Assembly (NCBI GenBank): GCA_036309765.1 | Contig: JAXJTE010000168.1 | Location: forward strand, 50,195-114,194 | Direction: 5' to 3' | Length of the DNA: 64,000 nt | Source: Caryophanon sp036309765 | GTDB taxonomy: Bacteria; Bacillota; Bacilli; Bacillales_A; Planococcaceae | Part shown: piece after piece, positions 42,601 through 51,958 of the stretch | How positions within the stretch are numbered: position 1 is the first letter of the stretch | Layout: each line of letters begins with the position of its first letter | Position numbers and translations under genes: made by a program | The notes under the pieces: model-generated | Database searches by the model: none | Told to the model about the DNA's origin: nothing | What the model saw: the letters and a program-made list of their open reading frames with translations, nothing else

Positions 42601-43345
42601 TCGCACTTTCAAGCTCGAGCACGATCGCTTTTTTTACGTCGTCAATAAAATATAAGTCGTCTACCGTCATGTCGTCTGCTAGCTCGTAGCTCTTCACTAA
42701 ATTGTTTAGCCATTCGTACGGCTTCGGCTGCACGCGCGACATGTCGTATAGCTTTTCAATTAAAATTTCAATCGCCTGGTCGTCACGGTCAGACGTGAAG
42801 CTATCAACGAGGCGGTACATATCGAGCTGTGAAATGCTATGCTCCTCATCGTACGCAAGCTCTAGCACTTCTGCTAGCACGTCGTCACGAAGCAATGCTG
42901 CCTCCCCTTCGTTCGCAATGCGGAATCCTGGATCTAAGTCAAGCATGTACGCATATTGCTTGACGATCGCTAAGCAAAACGAGTGCAGCGTCGAAATTTG
43001 CGCTTTGTTTACTAAGCTCAGCTGACGGCGTAAATGGTGAATCGTTTGCTCATTGCGTAGCTCGCTCGTCATTTGTGCCTTTAACGCTTTTTCAAGTGCG
43101 GCTGCCATACGCTGGCGCATTTCGGCTGCTGCTGCGTTCGTAAACGTTACGACAAGCAATTCGTCACAATCAATCGGGTCGCTATTTGTGCCGATTACTT
43201 TTTCAATCATGCGCTGAATGAGCACCGCCGTTTTACCAGAGCCTGCTGCTGCTGAGACAAGCGTATCTTGCCCACTTGCGTAAATTGCTTGCCATTGCTC
43301 GTTCGTCCATTGCACGTCGCTCGGCTTTTGTGGAATGTTCATCAT
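39680..43345 (-). CDS. addA: helicase-nuclease subunit AddA
   Basis: A 1221-residue UvrD-type helicase with a C-terminal RecB-family nuclease. Walker A AAAGSGKTAVLI near the N-terminus, LVDEYQDVN (Walker B), MTIHASKGLEFPIVF and VAMTRPKEKLY are helicase motifs; the nuclease core is ILLDYKTDR near the end. With AddB it processes DNA double-strand breaks and loads RecA. The ATG overlaps the addB stop in ATGA. Confidence 0.96.
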   Translation of the reverse strand: MMNIPQKPSDVQWTNEQWQAIYASGQDTLVSAAAGSGKTAVLIQRMIEKVIGTNSDPIDCDELLVVTFTNAAAAEMRQRMAAALEKALKAQMTSELRNEQTIHHLRRQLSLVNKAQISTLHSFCLAIVKQYAYMLDLDPGFRIANEGEAALLRDDVLAEVLELAYDEEHSISQLDMYRLVDSFTSDRDDQAIEILIEKLYDMSRVQPKPYEWLNNLVKSYELADDMTVDDLYFIDDVKKAIVLELESAMSYLEEMRELTLLPDGPANYGATLVQDFELMRTLLAVAKSGTWQSLHDAVTNVKWARLASIKKDEAGDPQLQERAKAKRDKAKKVVTTLASTYFMRQPATLVNEVRRMAPIIATLVQLTKDYSERYKEVKRKRALVDFSDLEHYALQILTQPDSLEPSVVALDLQQKFKEVLVDEYQDVNLLQETILQLVKRGGASDGNMFMVGDLKQSIYRFRLAEPRLFLGKYDDYKQGDSGLKIDLNANFRSRKEVLHGTNYLFEQLMTSAVGELNYDDDASLKYSGGYDDVLQPQPIEFAIVTQLEDEQDGDEDELTQAQFEARYIIREIQRMMEAGVTVKGKDGKQRKLEYRDIVILMRSMTWSSEFAEEFKQANVPLYTELSKGYFEALEVMIMLNTLKVVDNPYQDIALASVLRAPFVGLTENELATIRISDKKVPFYEALHAFVRDGRSGIAQRTAEKLQRFLQLLQKWRDSSKRQSLADLIWLIYEDTYYYEMVGAMHNGKQRQANLRVLHDRALAYEKTAFRGLFRFLRFIDRMKTRGDDLGTARSVSAEENVVRIMTIHASKGLEFPIVFAAGMGRGFNKMDFNNPYVFDQKYGIGVKAIDPEHRITYTSLPFLAIKEKKLLEMRAEEMRILYVAMTRPKEKLYLVGSVKDADKAVTSWREQQHVAAGEPLPNALRAKANSYLDWLGPAIARHDDFEASLEGEEVAQWHVTIVDAVDLTALQSAITKEQLQNKDTLDTNYIDEVTRRFSATYEQQAATQTRSKTSVSELKRLQQLQLLEEPELFVEAAPMQQKEAPRPQFMQEQALTAAEIGTAFHAAMQHVPQQGFASTEAIAAFIKSLVTREILTASEASVLQPVHFEQFFTSAIGQQFQSARRLWRELPFTMLVKDDDTTDGQIIQGIIDCVIEQQDGTLILLDYKTDRIAKSKLQQELTRRYEIQLATYAQALENITKATVAQKIIYAVQHGETVVMN

Positions 43346-46300
43346 TCACCGTCCACTTCCTTTCGAATCGTTTCAACAAATTGCTCCTGCTTCATCGGCT
43401 TTAAGCGGCGATATTGCTGCTGCCCATCTGACGGGTCGAATTGGCAAATCGCCTTGTACTGGCAATACGTACATGCCGTTTTGTCCTTCAAGCGGTACGG
43501 CTCGATGCTCGTGTCACCTGCTAAAATGCCGTCGCCTGCTTCCTTATGCTTTTTGCGCACGTATTGTTGCACGTAACGCATATCTTCCGTTTCAATTACT
43601 TTTGAACGCTCGGTATAAATCGAGCCATCTTTTTTCAGCGTTACCGGAATGATGCTCGATTTAGCTGGCTGTTCCTCGAGTGATTCGTCCATTAAATAAA
43701 TCATTTGCTCGTTCGTCGTAATGAGCCCGCGCATGCGATATTCTTCTAAACGCGCAGCTTCTAATGCGTATTCATCGATTTCCGTTTGCAACGTCAGCAT
43801 CGGGTTATGCATATGCACGTATAATACGCCTGCTGGTTCTACATCGTCTTCATCGTTCAGCAACGTATGCGCGTTTTCCATCGCTACGTCTAAATATGTC
43901 ATAAGCTGTAACGACAAGCCGTGATACACTTCCGATAAATTTAAATCGCGAGCTGACGACTTATAATCGACGACGCGTAAATACGTTTTATCGTCAATCG
44001 TCGCGCGGTCGATGCGGTCAATGCGCCCTTGTAAATAAAGCGTATGATTGTTTTCAAGCGCAATTTTTAGCGGTGGCATTGCCTCACCAAAGCCGAACCC
44101 TTGCTCAAAGGCGAGTGTTTTAAAATGCGATTTTTGCGCGTGATGTGTAAGCGCAAGCATCGTTCGCTCTACGATATGCATAAGCTTCTTTTGAATGTAA
44201 CGGTAACGCGCACTGCTCAGTAAAATTTGATGCGAAAATACCGGCACAATTTCCTCGATCGCCTGCTTCGTTAATAGGCGACATTGCTCCTTCGACAGAC
44301 GATTCCACTGCACGCCAAGACGCTCCGTTTCCTCAGTAATCCACTTCATCGCTGCGTGGAATAAATCGCCCATCGCAAAGTTTTCAAGTCGATACTCAGC
44401 ACGTTCCTCAAGCTTTAGCCCGTACGTCGTAAAATGCGAAAACGGACAGCTGAAGAAACGTTCAATGCGCGATACGCTTGACGTTAGCTTCTCACCGTAT
44501 AGCTCCTCAGTCACCACTTCGGTTAGCGGCTCGCCTTTATTTTGCTTATGAAGCGGCTGAATCATTTGTTCAAACATGTTCGACCATGTTAAATGCTGCT
44601 CGTAATAATGCTGCACCGCTCGCCAAACAGGAGGTAATAGCTGCCCTTCTTCTAGCTGACGCAGCTGTGATACGATAAACGGCATTGCAGTGCGCGGGTG
44701 CTGTACGTAATGCAGTACGTCCGGCTCGCTTTGTAAATCTTCCGACGGGTCAACGTACATACGCAGCACATTCGCGTTCGGTACGAGCTCCTTTAAACGC
44801 TTCGTATACATCGACGGCAGCAACGCCTTACTTTCCTCATCAGCGAGTGGGTACGTCACAAATAAACGCTGTGATGCGGACGTTAACGCTGTATATAAAA
44901 TGTATGGCTCCTGTAGCAGTCGATTTTTCGACGTCGGTGCAAGCTCAAACCCTGCCTCGGTAAAGTAATCTCGCTCTCGGTCAGATAATAGCCCTTCGTA
45001 ATCGATGCGCTTCGGGTACACGCCGTCGTTCATGCCGATAACGAATACTGCCTTCATATGCGCAAGACGAGCTAAATCTGCCGTCACAATCATCACTTGG
45101 TCGAGCGTCGGTGGAATGCGCGAAAACTCAAGCGATTCAAACCCTTCATCTAAAATATCAATCATATCATCTAGCAGCAACGCCTCATCGCCAAACATAT
45201 GCACGAACTGGTCAAGCACTTGTAAAAAGCCGCTCCACGCTTGCTCATGCTCCGCCGCCTCATACAGCTGAACGTCGCTCACTTCACGCTCCTTCATATG
45301 CATCACTTTTTCGTACACGCCGCACTGTTCGACAAGCGTATAAATCGCTGTTGCCATATCGCGTGCGTTTTTCACCTGCGTTAATTGCTCCTGAAACGCT
45401 TCAAGCGGTGGCACGACAAGCTGACGTAGCGCATCGATTTCTTGTTGAATAGCACGCTCCTCATCCGTTTGCGTCATGCGGTTAAACTCTAAGCCGCGAT
45501 ATTTTTTGTAATACCAGCGTGCATCGTCCTTCCAGCGTCCACCGTAAATGCCGTGCGAAATGACGTAGTTTTCCATGCGGTCCGCTCGCTCACGCCAAAC
45601 GGTACGCTCTGCTCCTAACGGGAAAAATAAATCCGTCTTAATGCTGCGGAACATCGGCTCATATTTCCACCCTGTCATAACCGCCTCAAGCGTCGAGCGT
45701 ACAAACTCAATTAACGGGTGGTGCAGCATCGGCTTTTTCGTATTGCCGAAATACGGAATGTCGTGCTGCTTAAAAATCGTCGCAAATAGCGGATCATACA
45801 CATCGCTTTGACGCGTAATAACTGCCATTTCCTTATAGCGCAGCCCTTGCTCTGTCGCAAGCTTGCGAATTTCACGCGCAACCGCACTAATTTCAGCACG
45901 ACGGTTTGACGCTTCAATAATGGTTAACGCATCGCCGCTTTGTACAAACGGTTGTGCCGGCTGCGTCTCAAAATGGCGCTCCACATGCACGAGTGCGTCT
46001 GCCTTTACGCCTGCGTTCGCGTAACACACTACTTCTTGTTCTACATGTAAACGTAGCTCCTGTGCCGCATCGTGTAAGCGCAGCGCAGTCGATGCCGCCT
46101 CATGAAATAGCGCCTGATCGTTATGCGCCTCCTCAATCGATTCATACGGCAGTACGATCGTCACGTTCGCCGCCACACGCAGCAGCTCTTGCACTAACGC
46201 AAACTCACGCGCCGTAAATGCCGTGAAGCCGTCAATATAAACGGTTGCTTCCTTCATTTGCGTCGACTGTGCTAAATTTTCAGTAAGTAACGGATAATAC

Positions 46301-46848
46301 CCTTCGCTGTCAACGTACGTCGTGCCAAGTCGCTCCTCCACTGCCTCGACGACAACTTTTAAATCCGCCGTTTTGTTCAATAACGTTTTCGGTGCATCGA
46401 GCGATTGAAATTTCGTCAGCACATCGTCAAGTAGCTCCGACGTCACGTTATAACGCCCAAACTCCTTTAATAGCGCTTCGATTTCTGCTGTAAACCCGCG
46501 CTTCCCTGCTGCTTGGCGAAATAGCGAAAATTGCTCCTTGTTCGTATCGAGCAGCTGACGAATGAGCATTTTATAGCCGACGCCGTTTACTTCACGCCTT
46601 GCGATGCCACCAGTTTCTTGCAATATATACCACGCTAAACGTTTAAACGTTAACACTTGCGCACGAATGAGCCCTGACATTTCATGCTTGTGCATTAAAT
46701 CGTATTCCGTTGTGTATGACATTTGGTCTGGCACGATGACGAAAATCGGTGCGCCGAGCGGATCGTGCTTACATGCTGCGGCAATTTCTCGTTGAATAAA
46801 CTGCGACTTGCCGCTTTTGGCGCGCCCTGAAATAATTCGTAAACTCAT
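43342..46848 (-). CDS. addB: helicase-nuclease subunit AddB
   Basis: A 1168-residue partner of AddA. N-terminal Walker-like GRAKSGKSQFIQ, an inactivated helicase body, and a RecB-type nuclease with VDYKSSARDL. Cysteines for the Fe-S staple are present: FFSCPFSHF and the late CTYCQYKAICQF. Start at 46848, six bases after AAAGGGGG; an ATG two codons earlier is too close. Confidence 0.95.
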   Translation of the reverse strand: MSLRIISGRAKSGKSQFIQREIAAACKHDPLGAPIFVIVPDQMSYTTEYDLMHKHEMSGLIRAQVLTFKRLAWYILQETGGIARREVNGVGYKMLIRQLLDTNKEQFSLFRQAAGKRGFTAEIEALLKEFGRYNVTSELLDDVLTKFQSLDAPKTLLNKTADLKVVVEAVEERLGTTYVDSEGYYPLLTENLAQSTQMKEATVYIDGFTAFTAREFALVQELLRVAANVTIVLPYESIEEAHNDQALFHEAASTALRLHDAAQELRLHVEQEVVCYANAGVKADALVHVERHFETQPAQPFVQSGDALTIIEASNRRAEISAVAREIRKLATEQGLRYKEMAVITRQSDVYDPLFATIFKQHDIPYFGNTKKPMLHHPLIEFVRSTLEAVMTGWKYEPMFRSIKTDLFFPLGAERTVWRERADRMENYVISHGIYGGRWKDDARWYYKKYRGLEFNRMTQTDEERAIQQEIDALRQLVVPPLEAFQEQLTQVKNARDMATAIYTLVEQCGVYEKVMHMKEREVSDVQLYEAAEHEQAWSGFLQVLDQFVHMFGDEALLLDDMIDILDEGFESLEFSRIPPTLDQVMIVTADLARLAHMKAVFVIGMNDGVYPKRIDYEGLLSDRERDYFTEAGFELAPTSKNRLLQEPYILYTALTSASQRLFVTYPLADEESKALLPSMYTKRLKELVPNANVLRMYVDPSEDLQSEPDVLHYVQHPRTAMPFIVSQLRQLEEGQLLPPVWRAVQHYYEQHLTWSNMFEQMIQPLHKQNKGEPLTEVVTEELYGEKLTSSVSRIERFFSCPFSHFTTYGLKLEERAEYRLENFAMGDLFHAAMKWITEETERLGVQWNRLSKEQCRLLTKQAIEEIVPVFSHQILLSSARYRYIQKKLMHIVERTMLALTHHAQKSHFKTLAFEQGFGFGEAMPPLKIALENNHTLYLQGRIDRIDRATIDDKTYLRVVDYKSSARDLNLSEVYHGLSLQLMTYLDVAMENAHTLLNDEDDVEPAGVLYVHMHNPMLTLQTEIDEYALEAARLEEYRMRGLITTNEQMIYLMDESLEEQPAKSSIIPVTLKKDGSIYTERSKVIETEDMRYVQQYVRKKHKEAGDGILAGDTSIEPYRLKDKTACTYCQYKAICQFDPSDGQQQYRRLKPMKQEQFVETIRKEVDGE

Positions 46849-46975
46849 GTTCATCCCCCTTTAACTTGAATGATTGTTCTTCTATCATTATACAATAAAT
46901 GGCTCTTCACCATCACTTTGCGTTGTTTTTCACGATGAGATAGTCAACCCCGTTTACTGTGATGTATTTAATAAC

Positions 46976-47021
46976 AAAAGGTTGTGTTAACGTCTATTCG
47001 ACTTTTAACACAACCCTTTGA
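46976..47021 (-). terminator. hairpin terminator upstream of addB
   Basis: Stem AAAGGTTGTGTTAA / TTAACACAACCCTTT with a 14-base loop. Likely ends the transcript of the VTT gene; T-tail on the minus strand is weak. Confidence 0.65.
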
Positions 47022-47038
47022 TTTGGAATTGACGGAAG

Positions 47039-47120
47039 CGCGTGGCGAGACTCCTTGGGGAATAGCATGAGCTTGAGACTACAGGCTCAAGCCATGCCCC
47101 AGGAACGCGAGCCAACAGCG
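47039..47120. repeat. dispersed palindromic repeat, copy E (class 2)
   Basis: GGCGAGACTCCTTGGGGAAT ... CCCCAGGAACGCGAGCC with GCTTGAG / CTCAAGC in the centre, forming a long hairpin. Lies just after the VTT gene. Confidence 0.78.
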
Positions 47121-47149
47121 CGACCATCAACATGCACAGCCGCCTACTG

Positions 47150-47770
47150 CTACTCCTGTTTCTTTTGCTGTTCAATTGCTTCAAAATCACGCTCGACACG
47201 CTTGTTCAATCGGCGCTCAAAAAACTTGCCAATCGCCCACATTGTGATAATTGCTACAATCGATGAAATAAGCTTCGTCGGATTCGTCAACAACTCGCGC
47301 AAATCGTAGCCGATGTAGCTAATGAACAAAATCATCGCGCATTTTCCCGCAAACAGCACGATAAAATAGTTCACCTTTTTAATGTTTGAGATGCCTGCGA
47401 CGACGTTGACGAGCACAGACGGCGTAAACGGCAAGCAAATAAGTACAAACAGCGGGCTTAGGCCATTCGTATCGACCCAATGAATGAGCTTATGCAGCCG
47501 CTTTTGCGTAAAACGTTGCACAATCGCTGTGTCGCGGAAGTAGCGCACAAGTAAAAAGACGCAATACGAGCCCGCAACGGTCGCCGTCCACGTTAATAAA
47601 AAGCCCCACAATAAGCCGTATGCGCTCGCATTGGCAACGACAAAGACGACGAGCGGTAAAAAAGGTAAAAACGATTCGATGAAAGGTAATAAAAAGCCAA
47701 CGATTGGACCGAGCGCTTCGTAGTACGCCGTCAGCCGATCCAATTGGTCAAGCGTTAAAAAATCCGTCAT
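47150..47770 (-). CDS. TVP38/TMEM64 (VTT) family membrane protein
   Basis: A 206-residue multi-pass protein of the VTT/DedA superfamily. The characteristic re-entrant region FLPFLPLVVFVVANASAYG and the G-x-x-x-[VIT]-x-x-x-x-x-x-G like TWTATVAGSYCVFLLVRYF are seen. Such proteins are linked to lipid scrambling. ATG at 47770 has GAGGTGG five bases upstream; a GTG three codons earlier overlaps it. Confidence 0.86.
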   Translation of the reverse strand: MTDFLTLDQLDRLTAYYEALGPIVGFLLPFIESFLPFLPLVVFVVANASAYGLLWGFLLTWTATVAGSYCVFLLVRYFRDTAIVQRFTQKRLHKLIHWVDTNGLSPLFVLICLPFTPSVLVNVVAGISNIKKVNYFIVLFAGKCAMILFISYIGYDLRELLTNPTKLISSIVAIITMWAIGKFFERRLNKRVERDFEAIEQQKKQE

Positions 47771-47801
47771 GCAGACCACCTCTTCTTTTTTTAACTAAAC
47801 G

Positions 47802-47850
47802 AAAAAGCTAGCGTATAAGTTCGTCATATGACGCACCTACATGCTAGCTT
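47802..47850 (-). terminator. intrinsic terminator after minJ
   Basis: On the minus strand AAGCTAGC / GCTAGCTT outer stem with inner CGTCATATGACG palindrome, then TTTTT. Confidence 0.8.
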
Positions 47851-47853
47851 CCT

Positions 47854-49017
47854 TTACACGAGTAATAGCCCGATGCGATAATGATCTTCAGCGAAAACGG
47901 CGTGCTGTGTTAAGCGCACTTCGTTATGATGGTCAAGCACCTCTAATTTACAGTACGCTGCGTTAATTTGTAGCGCCTCATATAGCTCTTCCTCTGTATG
48001 TACATATTGCCCGTTCACACGTCGAATGCACTCGCCAACGATTAAACCCATGCGCTCGGCTGGTGAGTCCGCTAATACGCCAGCAATGACAACACCTTCT
48101 TGCTTCGGCTGTACCGCAAATGACTGACCGCTCTGTGAACGCGCTGCTTGCCACGTTAATAATAAACGTCCCATCACACCAATCGCTAAGCCAATAATGC
48201 CAAGCTCCGGTAAAAACAACGTCGCTAAACCGATCGCAAATACGACTTCTCCAAGCCATATAACGCGCTTACCAAGCTGTGGATACATGTATTGTGGTAG
48301 CGTCTCACGCGTCACATGTTGGAAGCCAATAATCATCGGGAACAGTAAAAACGAAAATTGCGTATGCCCTAATGAAAATTGCGGCCAATATGGAAACAAC
48401 GCAGAAACCGCATCACCTGGTATGATGAAAAACATCGGCAGCAGCCAAAACTGCTTCGACTTATATTCAATCGCGGATAAGCCACGCTTCGTCGTCGTTA
48501 ATACAGGCGAGGCCAATCGCGCTGCATGTCGTCGAATTAACATCCCTTCAGCAATTAAAAACATTGCTGCAAATAATGTGACACATACGACTGTGCCACC
48601 CCAAACATTTACGCCTTCAAACGTATATGACAATAGCGTTAATGACCATTCCTGTCTTGTTACGAGCCATAACGCCGCAAATGCAGCCACGAACGCATAA
48701 ATCGGCGAGCCTAATGTATATGTAAATGTGAGCAATCCAAGAAGCATACAAACCGTCAGCAATAATACCCACTGTAGCGGTACTGTCATGCCAATCGCAA
48801 AGCTCAGCACAGAAATAATGACACCGAGCAGTAAGCCGTCTCGCAACATGCTCGTCACCTCTGAGCTACCTGGAAGTAAACGTCGATTAAATTGATAACG
48901 TTCACGCTTTACGCGACTAGAAGCTACTACTACAGCTACGATCATCGCTACATACACAATAGGATTCATTAAAAATCGTACAATTGCCCAAACTATTTCC
49001 ATGAAAAATTGTTGCAC
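47854..49017 (-). CDS. minJ: cell-division topological factor MinJ (PDZ membrane protein)
   Basis: A 387-residue membrane protein with about eight helices in the first 295 residues and a C-terminal PDZ domain (about 300-375; GVLADSPAERMGLIVGECI). It corresponds to B. subtilis MinJ (YvjD), which links DivIVA to MinCD, and sits near ftsEX as there. Start GTG at 49017, eight bases after AGAAGG; a GTG at 49026 overlaps that site. Confidence 0.85.
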   Translation of the reverse strand: MQQFFMEIVWAIVRFLMNPIVYVAMIVAVVVASSRVKRERYQFNRRLLPGSSEVTSMLRDGLLLGVIISVLSFAIGMTVPLQWVLLLTVCMLLGLLTFTYTLGSPIYAFVAAFAALWLVTRQEWSLTLLSYTFEGVNVWGGTVVCVTLFAAMFLIAEGMLIRRHAARLASPVLTTTKRGLSAIEYKSKQFWLLPMFFIIPGDAVSALFPYWPQFSLGHTQFSFLLFPMIIGFQHVTRETLPQYMYPQLGKRVIWLGEVVFAIGLATLFLPELGIIGLAIGVMGRLLLTWQAARSQSGQSFAVQPKQEGVVIAGVLADSPAERMGLIVGECIRRVNGQYVHTEEELYEALQINAAYCKLEVLDHHNEVRLTQHAVFAEDHYRIGLLLV

Positions 49018-49113
49018 TATCGTCACCTTCTGTTCTCATAAATCCACATTACCATTGTACCAAATGGCGCTCGTCTTGGAAATGCTAAGCGGTACATTAT
49101 TAATTTCGGCGCT

Positions 49114-49659
49114 TTACTCCAGCTTTCCGACATATTCCTTCAGCATCGCCTCATCGACCGGTCCTTTAATTTCGTGCTGCACACGCCCGTTCGTATCGAT
49201 CATAAACGTCGTCGGAATCGTTAAAATGCGGTACGCAGCATCGACTTCGCCGTCCACATCGACAGGCATCGTAAGCGTTAGACGGTATTGCTCGATAAAC
49301 TCGGCAACACGCGCCTTATTTTGCTCACGCGCTTGTAAATTGACCGCGACGACCTCGACGTTATGTGCGTCTCCGTATTGATCGGCATATCGCTGGAGCG
49401 CTGGCATTTCTTCGCGGCACGGCGGACACCACGACGCCCAAAAATTCAGCACGACCTTTTTACCTTGCAATGCGTGTAACGAAAACGGCTCGCCACTCGT
49501 CGTTTGCAGCTGAATTTCCGGGGCAACCTCGCCTTTTTGCAGCGTCGTTATCTCCACTTCCACCCCGTCCGCTGTCGTTTCCGTTCGCTGCTCAATAAAC
49601 ATACATATAGCTGCACTACAAAGCAGAAGTAGCACAACTAAGCTCACCGCCTTTTTCAT
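49114..49659 (-). CDS. thioredoxin-like thiol-disulfide protein (ResA/TlpA type)
   Basis: A 181-residue membrane-anchored thiol oxidoreductase. One N-terminal hydrophobic helix (about 4-21), then an AhpC/TSA-TlpA fold with NFWASWCPPCREEM carrying the C-P-P-C active site and the cis-Pro loop ILTIPTTFMID. ResA-like proteins reduce apocytochrome c, StoA-like ones act in spore cortex formation; context does not decide. GGGGGGAG precedes the ATG at 49659. It lies between the M23 gene and minJ. Confidence 0.9.
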   Translation of the reverse strand: MKKAVSLVVLLLLCSAAICMFIEQRTETTADGVEVEITTLQKGEVAPEIQLQTTSGEPFSLHALQGKKVVLNFWASWCPPCREEMPALQRYADQYGDAHNVEVVAVNLQAREQNKARVAEFIEQYRLTLTMPVDVDGEVDAAYRILTIPTTFMIDTNGRVQHEIKGPVDEAMLKEYVGKLE

Positions 49660-49678
49660 TCGTCTCCCCCCTCGTATG

Positions 49679-49718
49679 GAAAAGACTGCGCTCGCGTTAA
49701 AAAACGTGTAGCACAGCC
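49679..49718 (-). terminator. terminator after the M23 gene
   Basis: On the minus strand GGCTGTGC / GCGCAGTC stem with G-U pairs and an inner CGTT/AACG, followed by TTTT. Confidence 0.65.
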
Positions 49719-49726
49719 TCGATTGC

Positions 49727-51058
49727 TTATAAGGAGATGTAGCGCAGTGGGTTAATAACACCCTCTTTTTGTCCGCGCCACGGTCCTGTATGAATTTCAA
49801 AATGTAAATGCGGGCCCGTTGATCGACCCGTGTTGCCCATCTTCGCAATTTCTTGACCAGCTTGTACAACGTCGCCTACGCTCACGCCAAACGAACTTAA
49901 ATGCGCATATACAGACGAGAACGTTTCACCATCAATCGTATGCACCATCATAATAACGTTACCATAGCCGCCCATTGTTGAAGCGTACGTAATTTCACCG
50001 CCCGCAGCCGCATAAATCGGCGTGCCGACTGCGTTCGCAATGTCGATACCGTAATGATACTCTGGACCGCTTCCGATATCGCGCCAACCAAAGCCTGATG
50101 TGAAACGCCCTTCAGCCGGACGAATCCACGTTCCTGCTGGTAGTGCCGGTACGACGCCTTCTACATCATTGCTTTCCGTAAGTGTCGCTGATGTGTATGA
50201 GCTCGTTTGTTGTGCGGCAAGACGGACTTCTTCTGCTAAGCGAGCTTCCTCCGCTAGTCGTGCCTGTTCTGCTAAACGCGCTTGTTCTGCCAATTTCGCT
50301 TGCTCCGCGATAATCGCCTGCTCTAGCTCCGCACTTAACGTTAACGCCTCTGAATATTGTTCCTCTAGCATCGCCTTTTGTTCATATAAACGAGCTTGCT
50401 CTGCCTCAAGTTCATCAATCGCAGCATTGTTTTCCACCTTTTGCTCAGTTAATTCATCGTTTAATACGACAAGCTCCGTTTTTTGACGTTGCTCCTCTTT
50501 GCGTTGCTCCTCTAGCTCTTCTTTTTGCGCTTCGATTTGCTCTCGGTCTTGTTGCTGCTGCTCCATAATCGAACGGTCTGCTTCGATTAACGTGTTCACC
50601 GCAGTGAAGCGGTCAATTAAATCGGCAAAGCTGTTTGCGCCTAAAATGACGTCAACGTAGCTAACCGAGCCGCCTGCTTGAATGGCACGCGCACGATCTG
50701 CAAGCAATCGGTCACGCTCCGCAATTTTTTGTGCAAGCGCATCAATCGATTGCTCAAGCTCACCAATTGCCTGCTCCGTTTTTGCAAGCGTCTCGTTCGC
50801 TCGCATAATGAGACTCGTCGTTTCAGTAATTTCTGCGCTTAGCTTTTCAACCTTTTGCGTTAGCGCATCGATTTTTGACGTCGCGTCGTCTAATAGATTA
50901 TCATTTTCCTCAAGCGATGAGTCTAATTCGTTTTGTTTCATTTCTGTTTGTTGTTTTTGTTGCTGTAGCTCGTCCAACGTTTCGGCGTAGCTTACCGACT
51001 GAAACGCCATCGTGAGCAGCATGACGGGAATAAATCCTTTTTGCCAACGTTTACTCAT
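49727..51058 (-). CDS. EnvC-like coiled-coil M23 peptidase
   Basis: A 443-residue exported protein: signal peptide (to about SYA, residue 24), long coiled coil (about 25-285) including near-identical LAEQARLAEEARLAE repeats, and a LytM/M23 domain (about 310-443) with the zinc ligands in HYGIDIA, HLHFEIH. The Gln at -1 and complete metal site suggest an active peptidoglycan endopeptidase. It is directly downstream of ftsE-ftsX (16 bp), the arrangement of a hydrolase controlled by FtsEX; in B. subtilis that role belongs to CwlO, which has the same kind of coiled coil with another catalytic domain. Confidence 0.9.
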   Translation of the reverse strand: MSKRWQKGFIPVMLLTMAFQSVSYAETLDELQQQKQQTEMKQNELDSSLEENDNLLDDATSKIDALTQKVEKLSAEITETTSLIMRANETLAKTEQAIGELEQSIDALAQKIAERDRLLADRARAIQAGGSVSYVDVILGANSFADLIDRFTAVNTLIEADRSIMEQQQQDREQIEAQKEELEEQRKEEQRQKTELVVLNDELTEQKVENNAAIDELEAEQARLYEQKAMLEEQYSEALTLSAELEQAIIAEQAKLAEQARLAEQARLAEEARLAEEVRLAAQQTSSYTSATLTESNDVEGVVPALPAGTWIRPAEGRFTSGFGWRDIGSGPEYHYGIDIANAVGTPIYAAAGGEITYASTMGGYGNVIMMVHTIDGETFSSVYAHLSSFGVSVGDVVQAGQEIAKMGNTGRSTGPHLHFEIHTGPWRGQKEGVINPLRYISL

Positions 51059-51073
51059 GAAAATCCCCTTTCG

Positions 51074-51958
51074 CTATACACGTAAAAACTTGCGCACCGA
51101 CATAAAGCTTCCAACGACACCAATGACAACAGCTAGCAGTAGCAATAGCCCTGCCACTTCAAACGTAATCGCACCCGGTTTCACAAGCTCAATTAAGTCC
51201 CCAGAAACACGCGGCGTCACAAAATCATATAGCTGCTTGTATAAAAATGCCGTTAAGCCCATCGGAATGAGCGCACCGAACATACCTAACCACATACCTT
51301 CTAATAAAAATGGCAGGCGCACAAACGAGTTCGTCGCCCCAACAAGCTTCATAATTTCAATTTCATCACCACGCGCAATAATCGTAATGCGAATCGTGTT
51401 TGAAATTAAAAATACAGCCGTAAACAATAAACCTAAAATTAAAAACAAGCCGACGTTACGTGCGACGCTTAACGCTTTAAATAAACGCTCTACTTTCTCC
51501 TCGCCGTACACAACATCATCTGTATTGCTTAAATAATTGATTTCCTCTGCTAGCTTCGGAATATCTTCTGGGTTTAATGCACGCACATAAATGACGTTGT
51601 GCAGCGGGTTGCTTTGCTCATACAGCTTCCAATCATCGCCGAAATCTTCAATAAGCTGATTTAACTCCTGCTCCTTTGATGAATATTCGTACTCGGCAAT
51701 AGCGGGCATATGCGCAATTTCATTTAATAGCTTTTGCTCCGCTTCGGCATCTGCCGTTAGCTCAATTAACACTTTAATTTCAACGTCTTGCTCTAAGTTG
51801 CTCGCAATATGGCTTAAATTCGCCATTAAAATCGCAAACACTCCAACGAGCATGAGCGTCACGGTTACCGCACTAATCGAGGCGAACGTCATCCAGCCAT
51901 TTCGTCCGAGCGAGCGGAAACTTTCGCGCACGTGGCGACGTAGCGTACTAGTTTTCAT
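51074..51958 (-). CDS. ftsX: cell-division ABC transporter permease FtsX
   Basis: A 294-residue membrane protein with four helices and a large extracellular loop between helices 1 and 2 (about 50-155). RHVRESFRSLGRNGWMTFAS and ARGDEIEIMKLVGATNSFVR are family marks. Start at 51958 (MKTSTLRRH), inside the end of ftsE by 11 bp, with GGAGGTGA upstream. Transmits ATP-driven signals to a peptidoglycan hydrolase. Confidence 0.94.
   Translation of the reverse strand: MKTSTLRRHVRESFRSLGRNGWMTFASISAVTVTLMLVGVFAILMANLSHIASNLEQDVEIKVLIELTADAEAEQKLLNEIAHMPAIAEYEYSSKEQELNQLIEDFGDDWKLYEQSNPLHNVIYVRALNPEDIPKLAEEINYLSNTDDVVYGEEKVERLFKALSVARNVGLFLILGLLFTAVFLISNTIRITIIARGDEIEIMKLVGATNSFVRLPFLLEGMWLGMFGALIPMGLTAFLYKQLYDFVTPRVSGDLIELVKPGAITFEVAGLLLLLAVVIGVVGSFMSVRKFLRV

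Noticed and set aside
50100..50486. Ser/Ala-rich plus-strand frame opposite the M23 gene, with apparent internal repeats
   Set aside because: It mirrors the coiled-coil LAEQAR repeats on the other strand; no ribosome site.
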